Assembly: GCA_934725285.1 (NCBI GenBank)
Contig: CAKVBK010000077.1
Span: 1 to 8,764 of the forward strand
From: an uncultured Bacteroidales bacterium
GTDB lineage: Bacteria; Bacteroidota; Bacteroidia; Bacteroidales; UBA932
DNA: 8,764 nt
Reading direction: 5' to 3'
This document shows, one piece after another, positions 5,910 to 8,764 of this stretch (the first letter of the stretch is position 1; each line of letters starts with the position of its first letter). The position numbers were made by a program, and so were the translations under genes. The notes beneath the pieces are model-generated. The model did no database searches and had not been told where the DNA came from. It saw only the letters and a program-made list of their open reading frames with translations.

Positions 5910-7175
5910 ATGGAAAAGAAAGAAGAAATCACTCTCATTGACGCCTTCAAGGACTTCAAGGAGGAGAAGAACATTGACAGGCCTGTGATGATGGGCGTTC
6001 TCAAAGATGTGTTCCTCACCCAGATCGCCAAGACTTTCGGTTCGGCTGACAATTTCGATGTCATCATCAACGTGGACAAGGGAGACTGTGAGATCTATCA
6101 GAATTTCGACATCGTGGAAGAGGTGGAGAACCCTAACACCCAGATAACGCTTGATCAGATCAAGGCGGAGACCGGGGACGATGACTATGAGATCGGGGAT
6201 GTCTACACAAAAAAGCTTTCACTCTCATCTTTCGGAAGAAGAGGAATCCTGAACATCAGGCAGAACCTTCAGGGAAGAATCATGGACATCGACAAGGCCA
6301 ACATATTCAAGGCATATTCGGACAAAGTCGGTGAGATATTCACAGGAGAGATCTATCAGACATGGTCGAAAGAGGTCATAATTCTGGATGAGGACAACAA
6401 CGAACTGCATCTGCCGAAGGCGGAGCAGATCCCGGGAGAGCGTTTCAAGAAGGGGGACACCATCCGCGCCATCATCAAGAGCGTGGAGATGAAGAACAAC
6501 ACGACTCCTTACATCACGCTTTCAAGGACTTCCAACGAGTTCCTCGAGAAGCTCTTCGAGCATGAGGTGCCGGAGATATTCGACGGGCTGATCACCATCA
6601 AGAAGGTCGTCCGCGTTCCTGGCGAGAGAGCCAAGGTGGCGGTTGAGTCTTACGATGAAAGAATCGATCCTATCGGAGCTTGCATAGGCGTGAAGGGATC
6701 CAGAATCATCGGCATCGTGCGCGAGCTGCGCAACGAGAACATCGATGTGCTCCAGTGGACGAACAACACACAGCTTCTGATCCAGAGGGCCCTCAACCCG
6801 GCAAGGGTGTCATCAATCGATCTCGGGAACTCGGAGACAGACAAGATCAAGGTCTATATGCAGCCTGATGAGGTCAAGAAAGGCATCGGCCGCGGCGGTT
6901 GCAACATCAAGCTGGCAGGAATGCTTGTCGGTAGGGAGATCGAAGTCTGGAGAGAGCTGCCTAAGGACGAGGCCCAGGAAGAGGAGGATGTCCTCCTCAG
7001 CGAGTTCAGCAACGAGATCGACCAGTGGGTCATCGACCGACTGGAGGCGATTGGATGCGACACCGCCAAGAGCGTGCTTGCATTCACACCTGAAGACATC
7101 GCCAAGAGAGCTGATCTTGAGGATGAGACCGTGGCTGAGGTGTTCAGGATTCTCAGAGCCGAATTTGAGGAATAG
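5910..7175 (+). CDS. nusA: Transcription termination/antitermination protein NusA
   Basis: NusA binds RNA polymerase and nascent RNA and modulates pausing, intrinsic termination and antitermination. The 421 residues contain an N-terminal polymerase-binding domain (about 1-135), an S1 domain (about 141-207, starting GEIFTGEIYQ), KH1 (about 212-290, with GACIGVKGSRI) and KH2 (about 295-350, with GIGRGGCNIKLAG). After an acidic linker (DEAQEEEDVLL) there is one helix-hairpin-helix-like C-terminal domain (about 368-419: RLEAIGCDTAKSVLAFTPED). It is shorter than E. coli NusA (495), which has two acidic repeat domains. A 42-residue Asp/Glu-rich insertion near 60-100 precedes FGRRGILNIRQNL, as expected in this phylum. 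AAGGA lies about 8 nt before the ATG. The leader hairpin upstream of rimP may be its own regulatory target. Confidence 0.96.
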   Translation: MEKKEEITLIDAFKDFKEEKNIDRPVMMGVLKDVFLTQIAKTFGSADNFDVIINVDKGDCEIYQNFDIVEEVENPNTQITLDQIKAETGDDDYEIGDVYTKKLSLSSFGRRGILNIRQNLQGRIMDIDKANIFKAYSDKVGEIFTGEIYQTWSKEVIILDEDNNELHLPKAEQIPGERFKKGDTIRAIIKSVEMKNNTTPYITLSRTSNEFLEKLFEHEVPEIFDGLITIKKVVRVPGERAKVAVESYDERIDPIGACIGVKGSRIIGIVRELRNENIDVLQWTNNTQLLIQRALNPARVSSIDLGNSETDKIKVYMQPDEVKKGIGRGGCNIKLAGMLVGREIEVWRELPKDEAQEEEDVLLSEFSNEIDQWVIDRLEAIGCDTAKSVLAFTPEDIAKRADLEDETVAEVFRILRAEFEE

Positions 7176-7206
7176 CGCTGACAACAGCAACGGACATTTA
7201 ATAATT

Positions 7207-7214
7207 AAAAGGGG
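7207..7214 (+). promoter_or_regulatory. Purine-rich ribosome binding site of infB
   Basis: AAAAGGGG ends 6 nt before the infB ATG at 7221, in a 45-bp gap after the nusA stop that has no promoter or terminator hairpin. It supports this ATG as the start and suggests infB is translated from the rimP-nusA transcript. Confidence 0.45.
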
Positions 7215-7220
7215 TTGAAT

Positions 7221-8764
7221 ATGGCAGAAATCAGACTAAACAAAATAATAAGGACTTATAACATAGGACTTCAAAACCTTGTGGACTTTCTGGGCAGCAA
7301 GGGGGTTGAAGTAGAGGCCAATCCGAATGCGAAGATCTCCGATGATCTTTTGCCTGAGATTGAAAAGCAGTTCGGGAAGGACCTTGAGCTCAAGCAGGCT
7401 TCGGAGAAAGTTGACATCAAGCTCAACGAGATTCTCGAGAAAACATCCAAGAAGCAGCAGGAAAACGCAAAAGAGGAAGAAGAGGAACCAGTCAGAGAGA
7501 CTGTCATCAAGACTACCATCTTCACCCCGGCCGAAGCCAAACCGGAGCCGACCCAGCCGGAGCCGCAGCCTGTACCTCAACCTGTACCGGAGCCTCAGCC
7601 TGAGACAAGGCCTGAACCTGAGCCGGAGGTCAAGGCACCGGTTGCGGAACCTGTAAAGGAGGAACCTGAAATAGTTCCGGAAGCGAAGACAGAACCGGTA
7701 CATGCACAGGAAACCGCCGCAGGGAAAAAGGAAAAAGAGGATGTGGCACCGGCAGAGTCCAAACCACACAGCCAGCCTCATGAAGAAGGCAGGAAAGCTC
7801 AAGCAGTCAAGGAAACCGCGCCCGCGCCAACAACCCCGGTGGCGGGAAAGGATAACCGAAACGGAGAGAGGCAGATGAGCAGACAAGAAAGAAGGCAGGC
7901 GGCCAGACAAAGAGAGGAACAGCAGGGTAAGGCCAGGCATCAGCAGTCCCAGCAGCCTCAGCAGCTTCAGGCCAAGGAGGAGAAACCCGCTGCAGAAAGT
8001 TCGACACCGGGGCTCAAGGTTCTCGGAAAGATTGACCTGTCACAGTTCGAGCCTAAGAAAGGCAACAAGAAGAGGGAGAGGATCGCCAAGGGAAGCCAGA
8101 AGGTTGATGTGGCCAAGGAAGGCAAACAAGCCGACAACAGTTCCCGCAAAGACAAAAACAAGAATGCCAAGCAGGCTCAGGAGCAGGGCAAGGGCGGCAA
8201 GAAACGCAACCGTGGCGCTGATCGCTTCAAGCCGGCCATGACCGAGGAGGAGCAGGAGGCGATGCAGAAGGAGATCCAGAAGCAGGTCAAGGAGACCTAC
8301 GCCAGGATGAACGACAACAAGAAGAACAACTTCGGAGCCAAGTACAGAAAGGAGAAGAGAGAGCAGGCTGCCGCCAAGTCCCAGGAGGAGATGGCACAGG
8401 AGATAGCCGAGAAGAAGGTCCTCAAGGTCACCGAGTTCGTGACCGTGAACGACCTTGCTACCCTCATGAACAATACTCCTGTCAACGAGGTCATCAAGGC
8501 ATGCATGGATCTCGGCCTTATGGTTTCCATCAATCAAAGGCTTGACGCTGAAGCGCTTGTACTCGTCGCCGAACAGTTCGGCTACAAGGTTGAGTTCGTC
8601 ACCGCCGACCTTACTGAAGAAATCGCTGAAAACAACGAACAGACCGACCGGGAGGAGGATCTTGTTCCAAGGCCGCCGATCATCACCGTGATGGGACACG
8701 TTGACCACGGTAAGACATCGTTGCTCGACTATATTCGCAAATCAAATGTCATCGCCGGAGAGGC
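7221..8764 (+). CDS. infB: Translation initiation factor IF-2 (3' partial)
   Basis: IF-2 is the GTPase that places fMet-tRNA on the 30S subunit and promotes subunit joining. The frame stays open to the right edge: 514 full codons are present, and the rest of the G domain and domains III-IV lie outside. A small N-terminal module (about 1-60: [20 protein letters not shown]) precedes a charged linker, a Pro/Glu/Gln-rich stretch (103-153) and a Lys/Arg/Gln-rich basic region (about 215-390). The IF2 N-terminal domain follows (about 403-460: [20 protein letters not shown]). The G domain begins at [20 protein letters not shown], where GHVDHGKT (residues 492-499) is the G1/P-loop. The very long disordered N-terminal region is typical of Bacteroidota IF-2. 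The start is fixed by the conserved AEIRLNKI opening and the purine-rich site upstream. It is the third gene of the rimP operon. Confidence 0.96.
   Translation, partial: MAEIRLNKIIRTYNIGLQNLVDFLGSKGVEVEANPNAKISDDLLPEIEKQFGKDLELKQASEKVDIKLNEILEKTSKKQQENAKEEEEEPVRETVIKTTIFTPAEAKPEPTQPEPQPVPQPVPEPQPETRPEPEPEVKAPVAEPVKEEPEIVPEAKTEPVHAQETAAGKKEKEDVAPAESKPHSQPHEEGRKAQAVKETAPAPTTPVAGKDNRNGERQMSRQERRQAARQREEQQGKARHQQSQQPQQLQAKEEKPAAESSTPGLKVLGKIDLSQFEPKKGNKKRERIAKGSQKVDVAKEGKQADNSSRKDKNKNAKQAQEQGKGGKKRNRGADRFKPAMTEEEQEAMQKEIQKQVKETYARMNDNKKNNFGAKYRKEKREQAAAKSQEEMAQEIAEKKVLKVTEFVTVNDLATLMNNTPVNEVIKACMDLGLMVSINQRLDAEALVLVAEQFGYKVEFVTADLTEEIAENNEQTDREEDLVPRPPIITVMGHVDHGKTSLLDYIRKSNVIAGE
7527..7679 (+). 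repeat. Pro/Glu/Gln low-complexity coding repeat in infB
   Basis: Codons 103-153 of infB are dominated by CCG/CCT (Pro) alternating with GAG/CAG/GTA, giving [20 protein letters not shown] dipeptide repeats. At DNA level short units such as CCTGTACC and GAGCCTCAG recur. It encodes an extended, disordered linker and is a likely site of length variation by slippage. Confidence 0.7.

Noticed and set aside
7236..7940. Open frame of 234 codons on the minus strand opposite infB
   Set aside because: The Arg/Leu/Phe-rich repeats (RLRYRL pattern) are what the reverse strand of the Pro/Glu/Gln linker gives; the plus strand has an unambiguous IF-2.
8040..8708. Open frame of 222 codons on the minus strand opposite infB, Leu-rich and membrane-like
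   Set aside because: The leucine runs are the complement of Lys/Glu/Gln codons (AAG, GAG, CAG) of the IF-2 basic region, a common artefact.

Overview
The window reads as the chromosome of a Bacteroidota member, most likely Bacteroidales. Three things point there: the promoter-like sites match the phylum's TAnnTTTG -7 box, the OMPP1/FadL-like porin has the N-terminal pattern common in Bacteroidales, and the protein families resemble their Bacteroidota versions. Base composition looks moderate to slightly GC-rich by eye. Closer placement (for example an uncultured gut lineage near Rikenellaceae) would be a guess.

Layout. Bases 1-1686 (+) hold the 3' part of an OMPP1/FadL/TodX-type outer-membrane protein gene whose signal-peptide start lies off the left edge. 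It converges on a minus-strand lipid A cluster, with a short REP-like double hairpin between the two 3' ends. The cluster is transcribed right to left: lpxD (5269-4280), a 102-bp gap with its own promoter and a perfect 12-bp palindrome, lpxC (4177-3260), lpxA (3254-2442) and a WbqC-family gene (about 2425-1748). Diverging from lpxD across a 152-bp intergenic region is the rimP-nusA-infB operon on the plus strand. Its leader has a strong terminator-like hairpin only about 10 nt after the predicted transcription start. infB runs off the right edge just after its G1 GTP-binding motif.

How the genes work together. LpxA puts the first 3-hydroxyacyl chain on UDP-GlcNAc, LpxC removes the acetyl group (the committed step), and LpxD adds the second chain, so these are three early steps of lipid A synthesis. 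WbqC-like proteins are linked by name and context to surface polysaccharide but have no firm function. RimP (30S maturation), NusA (transcription elongation and termination) and IF-2 (initiation) form the widely conserved transcription/translation operon. The overlapping divergent promoters at about 5305-5357 place envelope synthesis and translation capacity side by side.

Most of the window is conserved housekeeping DNA, and I do not see a new multi-gene defence, mobile or metabolic system. The points worth a second look are regulatory or architectural. LpxC ends without the FabZ domain usually fused to it in Bacteroidota. A palindrome overlaps the lpxC promoter, and the lpxC and lpxD promoters share an almost identical 18-bp box. 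The rimP leader may be an attenuator. A REP-like element sits between the convergent genes. No tRNA, rRNA, CRISPR array, insertion sequence or attachment site was seen.
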